Part shown: piece by piece, positions 33,238 to 42,819 of the stretch | Position numbering within the stretch: position 1 is the first letter of the stretch | Layout of the letters: each line of letters starts with the position of its first letter | Assembly (NCBI GenBank): GCA_016720745.1 | Contig: JADKKA010000022.1 | Coordinates: 930,001-994,000, forward strand | DNA from: Chitinophagaceae bacterium | Lineage (GTDB): Bacteria; Bacteroidota; Bacteroidia; Chitinophagales; Chitinophagaceae | Length of the DNA: 64,000 bases | Direction: 5' to 3' | Program-made: the position numbers and the translations under genes | The notes under the pieces: model-generated | What the model was told of the DNA's origin: nothing | The model's input: the letters and a program-made list of their open reading frames with translations, nothing else | Databases searched by the model: none

Positions 33238-34476
33238 CTAGTAAAGCATCCTCACTTTAATCGTCCCCTTCACCTCTCTCAGCAACTGAAGGGCATGAGC
33301 AGAAATGTTCTTGTTCACATCCAGCACCACATAACCAATGGTATCATTGGTTTTAAGATACTGTCCGAGGATATTGATATTATGTTTGGATAAGCGGGTA
33401 TTGATTTCAGACAAAACACCGGGCACATTGTTGTGGATATGCAGGATCCGGTGACTGCCTTCCTGCGGTGGTAAGGCCAGCGCTGGTACAGTATGGGAAC
33501 CAAAAGTGATTCCTTTCTCCAGATAATTATAAAGTTTGCTGCTTACATCTTCTCCGATATTCTGCTGGGCTTCTTCCGTACTGCCGCCGATATGCGGAGT
33601 TAGTATCACATTGGGTAAGTCCTGTAATGGTGTCTGAAAACGATCCCCGTTTTTCTCCGGTTCCCATGGAAATACATCAATGGCAGCTCCACTGATCTTC
33701 CCATCAATGATCTGTTTGCGCAATGCATCCAGATCAACCACTTCTCCCCTGGCATAATTGATCAGGATGGCGCCCTGTTTAAAGCTTTTCAGGGTTGTTT
33801 TATTGATCAGGTTCGTGGTTTGCGTTGTTTCGGGAACATGCAGGGTAACTACATCTGATTTTTTCAGCAACTCTTTCAAAGTCCGGGCATCGGTGGCATT
33901 CCCCAGTGGCAGTTTCGTTTCCACATCATAAAAAAGCACTTTCATACCCAGAGATTCGGCCAGTACACTCACCTGACTGCCAATATTGCCATAACCAATA
34001 ATCCCCAGTGTTTTTCCTCTCAGTTCATAACTGCCTTTCGCTTCCTTCATCCAGATCCCTTCATGGGCGGCTTTGTTCTTATCCGGAATCCGGCGGATCA
34101 GCATAATGGCCAGCCCGATCACCAGTTCAGCCACTGAACGTGTATTGGAATAAGGGGCATTAAAAACAACGACCCCATTTTTAGTGGCGGCTTTCAGGTC
34201 CACCTGGTTCACTCCGATACAAAAGCAACCAATGGCCTGTAATTTTTTAGCAGCATCCAGCACTTTGGACGTGATCTGTGTTTTTGACCGGATGCCCAGG
34301 ATATGCACATCCTTTATGACATTTACCAGTTCATCTTCCGTTAAAGCTTTGCTGATTTTTTCTACCTGCACATATCCATGCTGCCGGAAATGTTTCACTG
34401 CTGCATCACTGATATTCTCTAAAAATAAAATCCGTATTTTTTCTTTGGGATAACTCGTAGTATTTGCACTGGACAT
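33238..34476 (-). CDS. serA: D-3-phosphoglycerate dehydrogenase
   Basis: A 412-residue enzyme for the first step of serine synthesis from 3-phosphoglycerate. The NAD-binding motif GIIGYGNIGSQV lies near residues 155-166. Catalytic residues are visible as the Arg of INYARGEVVD, the Glu region near PWEPEKNG, and the His of TPHIGGSTEEAQ. A C-terminal ACT domain (about 335-412, HNNVPGVLSEINTRLSKHNI) allows serine feedback, as in the E. coli-type enzyme. Length fits that type. It is divergent from a serine hydrolase and convergent with the methyltransferase, with a composite repeat between their ends. Confidence 0.93.
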   Translation of the reverse strand: MSSANTTSYPKEKIRILFLENISDAAVKHFRQHGYVQVEKISKALTEDELVNVIKDVHILGIRSKTQITSKVLDAAKKLQAIGCFCIGVNQVDLKAATKNGVVVFNAPYSNTRSVAELVIGLAIMLIRRIPDKNKAAHEGIWMKEAKGSYELRGKTLGIIGYGNIGSQVSVLAESLGMKVLFYDVETKLPLGNATDARTLKELLKKSDVVTLHVPETTQTTNLINKTTLKSFKQGAILINYARGEVVDLDALRKQIIDGKISGAAIDVFPWEPEKNGDRFQTPLQDLPNVILTPHIGGSTEEAQQNIGEDVSSKLYNYLEKGITFGSHTVPALALPPQEGSHRILHIHNNVPGVLSEINTRLSKHNINILGQYLKTNDTIGYVVLDVNKNISAHALQLLREVKGTIKVRMLY

Positions 34477-34542
34477 GCTGCAATATTAAGATATTTAGCT
34501 GCTTGGGGAAAACTCATTCTTCCACATCCTGAATGCGGCCGC

Positions 34543-34550
34543 TATTTTTG
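34543..34550 (+). promoter_or_regulatory. -7 promoter box of the serine hydrolase gene
   Basis: TATTTTTG, exact TAnnTTTG match. It lies inside the longest open frame, so an ATG at 34533 cannot be the start; GTG 34566 fits. Confidence 0.5.
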
Positions 34551-34565
34551 TTGCAAAGGGAACGC

Positions 34566-35819
34566 GTGAAAAGATTGTATTGGATTACACTACTAACAGT
34601 TGTTATTGCCGCCTGTAATTTATCATCCTCCAAACAAAAATCCGGGGATGATTCACTGCAATATTATCCACCCACCCCGGAAGCAATCAGCAAAGATGAA
34701 TTCAGAAAATATTACCGGGAACTCGGTGCGCATTTTGATACCCTTCTACCCAAAGGCGAATTCAATGGAGGTATACTGATCGCTAAAAATGGTGCCGTGA
34801 TCTATGAAAAATACCAGGGAAAGGTTGATTTGCGCCAATCAGATACCATCAGCAGTAAAACGGCCCTACATATTGCCTCCACTTCAAAAACATTTACGGC
34901 CATTGCTATCTTAAGACTGGTTCAGGAAGGCAAGCTGCAATTAACTGATACCATCAATCAGTTTTTTCCGGGATTTCCCTATGCCGGTATCACGGTTCAG
35001 ATGCTGCTTTGTCACCGGAGCGGGCTTCCCAACTATCTCTATTTTATGAGCAATGAGAAATGGGATAAAGGACCCGATGGAAAATGGAACCGGAAGTATG
35101 CACGTAATGTAGATGTATTGCAAATGCTGATCAGTAAAAAACCGGATATGACGGGTAAAGCCAACGGAAGATTTAATTATTGCAATACGAATTATGTACT
35201 CCTGGCCCTGATTATTGAAAAAATCAGTGGTAAGTCTTACCCCGATTACATGAAGCAAAAATGGTTTGCACCATTGAAGATGGAAAGCAGTTTTGTCTTT
35301 ACCCTGAAAGATACCCTCACGGCAACTCCTTCTTTTACCACCACTGGTACCTGGTGGAACCTGGATTTCCTGGATGCCACTTATGGAGATAAAAATATAT
35401 ATACTACGCCGCAAGACTTACTTAAATGGGATCAGGCCCTCTATACTGATCAGGTGATTCGACCCACGCTGCTGGATTCTGCTTTTGCACCTTATAGTTT
35501 TGAAAAACCATCCATTCACAATTATGGACTGGGATGGCGGCTGCAACTCCTTCCCAACGGCAAAAAAGTAGTGTATCATTTTGGCAAATGGCATGGGAAC
35601 AATGCTGCTTTTGCAAGGCTGTTGGATGAAAAAGTAACCATCATCATCCTTGGGAACCGGTTTACCCGAAGAATCTACAGCGCCGCCCAGTTAGCCTATG
35701 ATATTTTCGGGGATTACCAACAGCAAAAAGTGCCGGAATCAGATGAAATCGACAGTCTGAAGACCACCCTGCTCTCCCCAAAGGAATCAAAGAAAAAAAA
35801 CAAAAAAGAGGGGAAATAA
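34566..35819 (+). CDS. Serine hydrolase, class C beta-lactamase family, lipoprotein
   Basis: A 417-residue protein starting at GTG 34566, which places the signal peptide (KRLYWITLLTVVIAAC) at the N-terminus with a lipobox Cys. The serine beta-lactamase fold is shown by the SxxK motif STSK in IASTSKTFTAIAIL, a Tyr-x-Asn-like YCN in RFNYCNTNYVLLAL, and a C-terminal HFGKWHGNN in place of the KTG box. Members include esterases, D-amino-acid peptidases and true beta-lactamases; resistance should not be assumed. The tail is Lys-rich. Confidence 0.82.
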   Translation: MKRLYWITLLTVVIAACNLSSSKQKSGDDSLQYYPPTPEAISKDEFRKYYRELGAHFDTLLPKGEFNGGILIAKNGAVIYEKYQGKVDLRQSDTISSKTALHIASTSKTFTAIAILRLVQEGKLQLTDTINQFFPGFPYAGITVQMLLCHRSGLPNYLYFMSNEKWDKGPDGKWNRKYARNVDVLQMLISKKPDMTGKANGRFNYCNTNYVLLALIIEKISGKSYPDYMKQKWFAPLKMESSFVFTLKDTLTATPSFTTTGTWWNLDFLDATYGDKNIYTTPQDLLKWDQALYTDQVIRPTLLDSAFAPYSFEKPSIHNYGLGWRLQLLPNGKKVVYHFGKWHGNNAAFARLLDEKVTIIILGNRFTRRIYSAAQLAYDIFGDYQQQKVPESDEIDSLKTTLLSPKESKKKNKKEGK

Positions 35820-35861
35820 ATCATTTTTATTCTGCGCTTTCTTTCTCAACTTTAGGTAGCA

Positions 35862-37376
35862 ATGAAAATTCTTTCCGCTGCCGAAATAAGGGATTGGGAT
35901 CAATACACGATCCTTCATGAACCCATCACTTCCATCAACCTGATGGAAAGAGCTTCTGTTGCCGTGGTGAAATGGCTGCTGACACAATATCCGGCTGCTG
36001 AATCCTATGGTATCTATTGTGGAAAAGGGAATAACGGCGGAGACGGACTGGCCATCGCCAGGCTCTTACATGAACAGCATTTTCCGGTCTCGGTACATAT
36101 CCTTGAATTTGGACACAAAGGCACAGATGATTTCCAGGCCAATCTCGCCCGACTGCACCAGTATGCTGAAATTGATATTCACTTCGTGCAATCCACCGAA
36201 CAGATCCATCCGGTTCCGGAGGCACAGGTGATTATTGATGCGCTCTTTGGTTCCGGACTAAACAGGGCTCTCGAGGGATTGACCGCTACCCTGGTAGATC
36301 ACCTGAATCAATCAGGTCAGGATATTATTTCCATTGATATCCCCAGTGGCTTATTTACCGATCGCTCTTCAAAGGGAGCCATCGCTATCAAAGCAAAACA
36401 CACATTGAGTTTTCAATGTTATAAACCGGCCTTTCTTTTTGCCGAGAACAGTGGATTCACCGGTGAACTGCATTTGTTAGATATTGGCTTGCATCCTGAC
36501 TATTACCGGGAGCTACAGGTACAACTGGAAATCACAGATCAATCTTTGATCCGATCTATTTACAAGCCACGCAAAAAGTTTGCCCATAAAGGGCATTTCG
36601 GTCATGCTTTATTAGTGGCAGGCAGCTATGGTAAAATGGGGGCTGCTGTTTTATCTGCCCGCTCCTGTTTACAAAGCGGAGCCGGTCTGCTCACCTGTCA
36701 TGTTCCTGAATCTGGTTATACTATCCTTCAGTCTGTAGTTCCGGAAGCCATGCTGCAGACCGATAAAAATCAAATGATCAATACGAGTTTACATGCCGAT
36801 CTCTCCGGCTATGATGCCATTGGTATTGGCCCTGGTATCGGCACAGCAGCAGGTGAAACGATCATGATGTTACATGACTTGCTCGATGCTTATCGCAGTC
36901 CGGTCGTGCTGGATGCCGATGCATTAAATATAATCGGCTTGCAGAAAGACCTGCTTCAACTGATTCCCAAGGGATCCATCCTTTCCCCGCATCCCAAAGA
37001 ATTTGAAAGAATATTTGGTCCAACAGCCAATGATTTTGACCGGGCCTTGCTGGCGATACAAAAGGCCAAAGAACAGGGACTGGTGATTATATTAAAAGGC
37101 CATTTTACCCTGATTGCTGCACCCGACGGGAAAGGATATTTTAACCCAACCGGCAACCCCGGAATGGCCACTGCCGGCAGCGGAGATGTATTAACCGGAA
37201 TGCTCACCGGCTTACTGGCACAGGGATATCATTCGCTGGAAGCAGCCCTGCTGGCTGTTTACCTGCATGGACTGGCAGGCGATCTGGCTGCTGCGGATCT
37301 TTCGATGGAAGCCATGCTGGCCGGAAATATCAGTGATTATATCGGCAAAGCTTATCAGCAAATACAATCTTATTGA
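35862..37376 (+). CDS. Bifunctional NAD(P)HX epimerase/dehydratase (NnrE-NnrD)
   Basis: A 504-residue fusion that repairs hydrated NADH and NADPH. The N-terminal YjeF_N epimerase domain has GIYCGKGNNGGDGLAIARLL (50-69) and VIIDALFGSGLNR (124-136). The C-terminal carbohydrate-kinase-like dehydratase domain has KFAHKGHFGHALLVAGSYGK near 240-259, DADALNIIG and HPKEFERIFG, and GNPGMATAGSGDVLTGMLTG near 427-446, which is the ADP or ATP site. Cytoplasmic; full fused length. It is 42 bases after the serine hydrolase gene. Confidence 0.93.
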   Translation: MKILSAAEIRDWDQYTILHEPITSINLMERASVAVVKWLLTQYPAAESYGIYCGKGNNGGDGLAIARLLHEQHFPVSVHILEFGHKGTDDFQANLARLHQYAEIDIHFVQSTEQIHPVPEAQVIIDALFGSGLNRALEGLTATLVDHLNQSGQDIISIDIPSGLFTDRSSKGAIAIKAKHTLSFQCYKPAFLFAENSGFTGELHLLDIGLHPDYYRELQVQLEITDQSLIRSIYKPRKKFAHKGHFGHALLVAGSYGKMGAAVLSARSCLQSGAGLLTCHVPESGYTILQSVVPEAMLQTDKNQMINTSLHADLSGYDAIGIGPGIGTAAGETIMMLHDLLDAYRSPVVLDADALNIIGLQKDLLQLIPKGSILSPHPKEFERIFGPTANDFDRALLAIQKAKEQGLVIILKGHFTLIAAPDGKGYFNPTGNPGMATAGSGDVLTGMLTGLLAQGYHSLEAALLAVYLHGLAGDLAAADLSMEAMLAGNISDYIGKAYQQIQSY

Positions 37377-37436
37377 TTGGGAAGGGTTACTTTTTTATAA
37401 AAAGGGAATCAATAATAACCCCGTTCAAACCTGTTT

Positions 37437-39155
37437 ATGAAAAAAATGGTCACAGCAGTAATGCTGATCACGATTGTACTGATTGCTTGTCGCACCTCCT
37501 CTCGTTCCGGTAAACTATTACAACAACCTGGTGATATCATAGCGGATGAATACCTGATCAATACTCTGGCTGATACCAATCTGGTTACGAAAAACGGGGC
37601 CATTCTCTTTATTCCTGCTGGTAGTTTAAAAAGCAGTAAAACCGCAGTAACACTCTCCATTAAGGAAGCCTATAACCTGGAGCAGATGATCCGCTCCGGA
37701 CTCATAACAAAAGCCGGAGAAGAAGTATTATCCAGCGGCGGGATGATTGAAATAATTCCTAAAGCTGGTGACGACGTATCCATAAACAAGCCCATCAAAG
37801 TAGCGATACCGGGCAGACAGCTCAATGAACAGATGAAACTTTTTAAAGGAGAGAAAACCGTTGATGGCAGTATCAACTGGGGTAACCCGGTCTCACTTCC
37901 CAATAATCCGCAACTCAATATGATCCAGACCGGACAGCGTTTATTTCATCAAAAATGCGCCAGTTGTCACGGCATCGGAAAAGATTTAACGGGCCCGGAC
38001 CTTGCTCATTTCCTGAAAAGATTCAGCGGAGATACTTTACTCGTGAGAGGTTATTCCCTCCATTGGCCATATCAAAATAATGTGGAAGGTGATTGGTTCG
38101 AGATGGGTTCTCCTACAGATCAAAAACTGCGTAACAAACTAAGTCATATAAACCCTGAACTATGGGAAAACCAGTGGTTATATTTCTGTAATCAGAAATC
38201 GCAATATGGATCATTAGGAACGGCATTCCCTGATTTGGATGAAGCCATATTGACCGGCATCTACCAGTATATTCAAAATGAGAGTGAGCGATTGAACCTG
38301 CCCATCCCCGCTAATGCCATTCCAAACGATTGTATTGACAGTTGTTTTCAATATAAAAATCAAAAACAGCTGCTGACACAAAAAAAGGAAGCTGCTAAGG
38401 CTAAAATGGATACCCTGGAAAAAGACAAACACAGTCTTTCTGAAGAAGAAAGAACATTTCCGGTAGCACCCGACACAACTCCTGTAACCTCAGCCCTTCC
38501 CCCGTCGATAAACAGCAACCCAATAAGAGTGGAAGATATAGTTGAACCAGAGAATAAACAATCCCTCTATTACCAGTTCAGCATTGAAAGTTTTGGTTGG
38601 TACAATGTGGACATGCTTCTCAAAGAAGTAGACGGATCGGTAAAAAGTGATTTGTCAGTTCGACTGACCGGTGAACATAGTAAAGATGCCGAAGTATTCC
38701 TGATCATTCCTTCCACCCAAACCTATACAAAGGGTGGAAAGAAAAAAGATCAGCCGGAACAAAAGGTCTTTGCCTATAATGACGGCAGCATCTATCTCCC
38801 GCAGCAAACCACGGCCTATATCCTGGCCATCGCCGAAACGGAAAACTCGGTCGCCTTTGCCATCAAACCCTTCAGCACCGGTTTGAATCAGGAACTGGAA
38901 ATCAGTCTGCAAACCGCCGATCCCGAAACATTCAATGAAGCCATCCGGCAACTCAAGCTCAACGGCATTTCCATCAACGCATCCGAAACCAAAAATGCCC
39001 CCCTGCTCCGGGAAACCGGAAAAGAGATCCGAAACCTGGATACAGCACTTAAAAAAGTGGAGCTGCTCCGGCCCCGGAACTGTGACTGTGATTGTCTGCA
39101 GATGAAGGACACAGCCAATACTGCCGCACCTGTGGCGGAAATTTCTGTGAAATAG
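37437..39155 (+). CDS. Multi-domain cytochrome c lipoprotein
   Basis: A 572-residue lipoprotein: lipobox LIAC at Cys17. Residues 30-150 form a beta domain (NGAILFIPAGSLKSSKTAVTL and SGGMIEIIPKAGDDVSI) that resembles ZU5-like domains seen in related Bacteroidota proteins. A cytochrome c domain follows (about 160-280), with one haem motif CASCHGIG near 179-183. A long coiled, charged linker (AAKAKMDTLEKDKHSLSEEE) leads to a C-terminal beta-rich region (about 360-560). The last residues include NCDCDCLQ, an unusual Cys cluster. Function unknown; redox and surface location are inferred. Confidence 0.72.
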   Translation: MKKMVTAVMLITIVLIACRTSSRSGKLLQQPGDIIADEYLINTLADTNLVTKNGAILFIPAGSLKSSKTAVTLSIKEAYNLEQMIRSGLITKAGEEVLSSGGMIEIIPKAGDDVSINKPIKVAIPGRQLNEQMKLFKGEKTVDGSINWGNPVSLPNNPQLNMIQTGQRLFHQKCASCHGIGKDLTGPDLAHFLKRFSGDTLLVRGYSLHWPYQNNVEGDWFEMGSPTDQKLRNKLSHINPELWENQWLYFCNQKSQYGSLGTAFPDLDEAILTGIYQYIQNESERLNLPIPANAIPNDCIDSCFQYKNQKQLLTQKKEAAKAKMDTLEKDKHSLSEEERTFPVAPDTTPVTSALPPSINSNPIRVEDIVEPENKQSLYYQFSIESFGWYNVDMLLKEVDGSVKSDLSVRLTGEHSKDAEVFLIIPSTQTYTKGGKKKDQPEQKVFAYNDGSIYLPQQTTAYILAIAETENSVAFAIKPFSTGLNQELEISLQTADPETFNEAIRQLKLNGISINASETKNAPLLRETGKEIRNLDTALKKVELLRPRNCDCDCLQMKDTANTAAPVAEISVK

Positions 39156-39201
39156 CCGCCGAATCCCTACCTAAACCGCTGATTGTAAAGCTACTTAATG
39201 G

Positions 39202-39233
39202 TTTGGGGCATTGAGCCGCATCCCCTATCTTTG
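39202..39233 (+). promoter_or_regulatory. Promoter of the membrane pyrophosphatase gene
   Basis: TTTG at 39202-39205 is followed after 20 bases by TATCTTTG at 39226-39233, a full match to the Bacteroidota -33 and -7 consensus. The start codon is 68 bases further on. Confidence 0.65.
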
Positions 39234-39301
39234 CCGCCCTCGAAAGTCATAGCTTTTGCTAGGGCATTTTTGTATAATTATAAGATTAAGAATCAACTCT
39301 T

Positions 39302-41659
39302 ATGGACAAATTGATCTATCTCGTACCGGTAATGGGCCTGATCGGCCTCTTATACACGCTGGTGAAGTTCAAATGGGTGGCCAAACAGGATGCCGGAAAT
39401 GAACGGATGAAAGAAATCAGCAATCACATTGCCGAAGGTGCCATGGCCTTTTTGAAAGCGGAATGGAAAATTCTCGGATACTTTGTGGTAATTGTTGCGA
39501 TCCTATTAGCCGTGATGGCTTCTGCTAATCCTCATTCACACTGGTTAATCGCCGGCGCTTTTGTCATTGGTGCCGTATTCAGTGCCGTAGCCGGTTATAT
39601 CGGAATGAAAGTAGCTACCAAGGCCAATGTTCGTACAGCTCAGGCAGCCCGTACAAGTCTCAGCAAAGCTCTGAATGTATCCTTCACCGGAGGTTCAGTA
39701 ATGGGATTAGGTGTTGCAGGTCTGGCCGTACTGGGACTGGGTGGTCTCTTTATCATATTCAAATACTTTTTTGCAGCCAATGCCCCGGTTGATTCTGATG
39801 AAATGGTTCGTACCATTGAAGTGCTCACCGGTTTTTCATTGGGTGCTGAATCCATTGCCCTCTTCGCCCGTGTAGGTGGAGGGATCTATACAAAAGCTGC
39901 CGATGTAGGCGCCGACCTGGTTGGTAAAGTAGAAGCAGGTATTCCGGAAGATGATCCAAGAAACCCTGCCACCATCGCCGATAACGTGGGAGATAATGTG
40001 GGAGATGTGGCTGGTATGGGTGCTGACCTTTTTGGATCTTATGTAGCCACCGTGCTCGCAACGATGGTACTGGGACAGGAAACAAGATCTGTTGATGCAT
40101 TCGGCGGACTGGCCCCGATCCTGCTGCCCATGCTGATTGCAGGTACAGGTATTCTTTTTTCTATTATAGGTACCTGGTTTGTTCGCATCAGCGATGCAGC
40201 AGGTGTGAGTACAGATAGTGTACAGAAAGCCCTGAACATGGGTAACTGGGGTTCGATTGTATTAACAGCCATCGCCTCTGTAGGACTGGTTTATTATATT
40301 TTACCCGAGACCATGGTATTGCGCGGACTGGAGTTCACCAAATGGGGTGTGCTCGGCGCAATTGGTGTAGGTCTGGCCGTGGGTACCTTAATGAGTATTA
40401 TCACGGAGTATTATACAGCCATGGGTAAACGTCCGGTGAATTCAATCATCCGGCAATCATCTACTGGTCATGCTACCAACGTAATTGGCGGTTTGGCCGT
40501 GGGTATGGAATCAACCTTCCTTCCTATTCTCGTTCTGGCCGCAGGTATCTGGGGTTCTTTTGAGTGTGCCGGTTTATATGGTGTGGCGATTGCTGCAGCA
40601 GGTATGATGGCCACAACTGCCATGCAGCTGGCCATTGATGCCTTCGGACCCATTGCCGATAATGCAGGTGGTATCGCTGAAATGAGTGAACTGCCTAAAG
40701 AAGTAAGAGAGAAAACAGACGTATTGGATGCGGTAGGTAACACCACAGCGGCAACAGGTAAAGGTTTTGCGATTGCATCTGCTGCCCTTACAGCGCTCGC
40801 CCTTTTTGCGGCATTCGTAGGTGTGGCCGGTATCGATGGTATTAATATATACAAGGCGAAAGTATTGGCCTCTTTGTTTGTCGGTGGTATGATCCCAATG
40901 ATCTTCTCTTCTCTGGCTATCCGTGCGGTAGGTGAGGCAGCGATGAGCATGGTGGAAGAAGTTCGCCGGCAGTTCCGTACCATTCCCGGAATCATGGAAG
41001 GGACCGGTAAACCGGAATACGATAAATGTGTGGCTATTTCTACCCAGGCTTCTATTAAAAAAATGTTGTTACCCGGAGCTATTACCATTGTATCTCCCCT
41101 GATCATTGGATTCCTGCTGGGCCCTGAAGCACTCGGTGGTTTCCTGGCTGGTGCCACTGTAAGCGGTGTTTTGATGGGAATGTTCCAGAACAATGCCGGT
41201 GGTGCATGGGATAATGCCAAGAAATCATTTGAAAAAGGAGTTGAAATCAACGGGGAAATGTATTACAAGAAATCAGAACCCCATAAAGCTTCTGTTACAG
41301 GTGATACCGTTGGTGATCCTTTTAAAGATACATCAGGTCCTTCCATGAATATCCTGATCAAACTGATGTCTATCGTTTCCCTGGTGATCGCCCCTTCCCT
41401 GGCGCAGATGAACCATAGTGCTGCAGGGACCGGAGCCAAAAAAGAAATCAAAGAGCAACTGGTGATCAAACAAAGCATTTCCGATACCAGCACCACTTTG
41501 AGTCCGCTCACCACGGCTTTAAAAGCCGATGGGTTAATTACTTCTGATAATTATTCTATCGAATTCACTGATAATAAAAAATTGGTGATCAACGGGGTGG
41601 AACAACCTGATTCTTTATATTTGAAGTATTATAAACTATCAGTTCCCAACACGCCATAA
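39302..41659 (+). CDS. hppA: Membrane-bound sodium/proton-translocating pyrophosphatase
   Basis: A 785-residue polytopic pump that couples hydrolysis of pyrophosphate to ion export. The substrate-site segments are clear: DDPRNPATIADNVGDNVGD near residues 220-238, then GMGADLFGSY, and DAFGPIADNAGGIAEMS near 447-463. GNTTAATGKGFAI near 480 has Ala at the position that is Lys in potassium-independent pumps, so this is a K+-dependent type; K+-dependent members pump Na+ or H+, and the ion is not decided here. About 70 residues after the last membrane segment form a soluble tail unlike standard enzymes. It carries a strong promoter of its own. Confidence 0.9.
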   Translation: MDKLIYLVPVMGLIGLLYTLVKFKWVAKQDAGNERMKEISNHIAEGAMAFLKAEWKILGYFVVIVAILLAVMASANPHSHWLIAGAFVIGAVFSAVAGYIGMKVATKANVRTAQAARTSLSKALNVSFTGGSVMGLGVAGLAVLGLGGLFIIFKYFFAANAPVDSDEMVRTIEVLTGFSLGAESIALFARVGGGIYTKAADVGADLVGKVEAGIPEDDPRNPATIADNVGDNVGDVAGMGADLFGSYVATVLATMVLGQETRSVDAFGGLAPILLPMLIAGTGILFSIIGTWFVRISDAAGVSTDSVQKALNMGNWGSIVLTAIASVGLVYYILPETMVLRGLEFTKWGVLGAIGVGLAVGTLMSIITEYYTAMGKRPVNSIIRQSSTGHATNVIGGLAVGMESTFLPILVLAAGIWGSFECAGLYGVAIAAAGMMATTAMQLAIDAFGPIADNAGGIAEMSELPKEVREKTDVLDAVGNTTAATGKGFAIASAALTALALFAAFVGVAGIDGINIYKAKVLASLFVGGMIPMIFSSLAIRAVGEAAMSMVEEVRRQFRTIPGIMEGTGKPEYDKCVAISTQASIKKMLLPGAITIVSPLIIGFLLGPEALGGFLAGATVSGVLMGMFQNNAGGAWDNAKKSFEKGVEINGEMYYKKSEPHKASVTGDTVGDPFKDTSGPSMNILIKLMSIVSLVIAPSLAQMNHSAAGTGAKKEIKEQLVIKQSISDTSTTLSPLTTALKADGLITSDNYSIEFTDNKKLVINGVEQPDSLYLKYYKLSVPNTP

Positions 41660-41682
41660 AAGCTTAATCAGAACCATTAATT

Positions 41683-41712
41683 CAAGTCCTGCTGTTTCTA
41701 CAGTGGGACTTG
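41683..41712. terminator. Terminator between hppA and the convergent gene
   Basis: Imperfect stem CAAGTCC..CTGT / ACAG..GGACTTG with a four-base loop, between the stop codons of hppA and the convergent gene at 41713. Confidence 0.6.
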
Positions 41713-42495
41713 CTATTTACGGTATAAGCTGATGGCGTTTTCACTGATTTTAAAATAGCCATTGCTTACCTGATCTCGCAGCGCCGTTTGAGCTATGAAT
41801 TCAATGATCTCTTCTCTTCTATCAATTGACAGTCCCGTTTCTTTCTCCCATTTCGCCTGAACAGGCACATCGATAAACGCTACGCAATCGCCACCACCGA
41901 ATTCATAATAAAAAGAAAGCCGCTTATCCCCTTCCACATAAACGACTGTGCCGCTTCTGCCTTCTGAATGATATTCCAGCCGGCGGCTGAACCGGTCGCT
42001 CATTCCCTGTAATACCCTTCCCCTGAGAATCAGGTCTTCATCCGGAATGAGATTCCCCCATCCATCCCGGTATTGGATATAGCCTTCAGTTGGAACCGGG
42101 GTTTCGGTTGCTGTATCCTTTTCCTCTTCCGGAGGCTCCTCTCCTTCTTTGTATTTAGTAAGCATAGTAGTGTGAACACAATGCCCCTGTTTCTCAATTT
42201 CCAGCCGGTATTCACCCGGGGGGATAAAGGATGAGTCAATGAGTAACTTGACAGATCCGCTTATAATTTCATTCACAGACCACTCATTTTGTATCTCCTC
42301 AGACGGAATGCAGACCAGTCGCAGCCGCTCATACTCATTACCCGGATAAGGCAGCCAGATCTGTAATTGCTGACAATCGGGATACCCCACAAAGCGGATA
42401 TCCGTATCCTTCATGGGTTCCAGTCCCTTCAACAGACCGGGTTGCGGGATATTGATGAACTCCCCTGTTCTGATTGTTCCAAACCATTGTTGCAT
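41713..42495 (-). CDS. Hypothetical protein
   Basis: A 260-residue soluble protein with no signal peptide. The N-terminal half has mixed beta character (DIRFVGYPDCQQLQIWLPYP, GSVKLLIDSSFIPPGEYRLEI). Then comes a Glu/Thr/Pro-rich linker (EEPPEEEKDTATETPVPTEG) and a C-terminal domain with YIQYRDGWGNLIPDEDLILRG and RLSFYYEFGGGDCVAFIDVP. I do not recognise the family. It is convergent with hppA and divergent from a small membrane protein gene. Confidence 0.6.
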   Translation of the reverse strand: MQQWFGTIRTGEFINIPQPGLLKGLEPMKDTDIRFVGYPDCQQLQIWLPYPGNEYERLRLVCIPSEEIQNEWSVNEIISGSVKLLIDSSFIPPGEYRLEIEKQGHCVHTTMLTKYKEGEEPPEEEKDTATETPVPTEGYIQYRDGWGNLIPDEDLILRGRVLQGMSDRFSRRLEYHSEGRSGTVVYVEGDKRLSFYYEFGGGDCVAFIDVPVQAKWEKETGLSIDRREEIIEFIAQTALRDQVSNGYFKISENAISLYRK

Positions 42496-42554
42496 GGGCG
42501 ACTGATTATTATCAGGTGAATGAGCAGGTAATTTAGTAATTTCAAAATAAAAAA

Positions 42555-42812
42555 ATGGCCAGGTCTCATCATCGCAAAAAGCACAAAACCCATGTGCAGC
42601 AATTCAGGCATAGCCACGATACCAATGTTTCTTCTGTAAAATCAAGAGCCGGAGCAATTTCTGTTTTCACCATCAGCGGTGCATTATTGGGCCTGGCCAT
42701 CGGTTATTTTGTAACCGAGGGCACGATGTTATGGCTCGTGGTTGGCTTGCTGGCTGGCGGAGCATTGGGTTATGTAATTGGTAGCCGAATCGACGCTCAG
42801 GGTAAAGAATAA
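42555..42812 (+). CDS. Small two-helix membrane protein
   Basis: An 85-residue protein with a His/Lys-rich N-terminus (MARSHHRKKHKTHVQQFRHS) and two Gly-rich membrane helices (about residues 36-53 and 57-77) of glycine-zipper type, GALLGLAIGYFV and LAGGALGYVIGSRI. Function unknown. It stands alone, with seven bases between its stop and the convergent gene downstream. Confidence 0.6.
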   Translation: MARSHHRKKHKTHVQQFRHSHDTNVSSVKSRAGAISVFTISGALLGLAIGYFVTEGTMLWLVVGLLAGGALGYVIGSRIDAQGKE

Positions 42813-42819
42813 GCCCTTT

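Noticed and set aside
34533..34565. ATG 34533 as the serine hydrolase start
   Set aside because: The exact -7 box at 34543-34550 lies inside it, and the lipoprotein signal begins at GTG 34566.
34566..35819. Beta-lactamase resistance gene
   Set aside because: The fold and SxxK motif are shared by many esterases and peptidases, and the KTG box is replaced by HFG; resistance cannot be inferred.
40468..41250. Long open frame (260 codons) opposite hppA
   Set aside because: It is antisense to highly conserved pyrophosphatase motifs, its translation is Ala/Ser/Pro-rich without domain features, and no promoter or leader fits.
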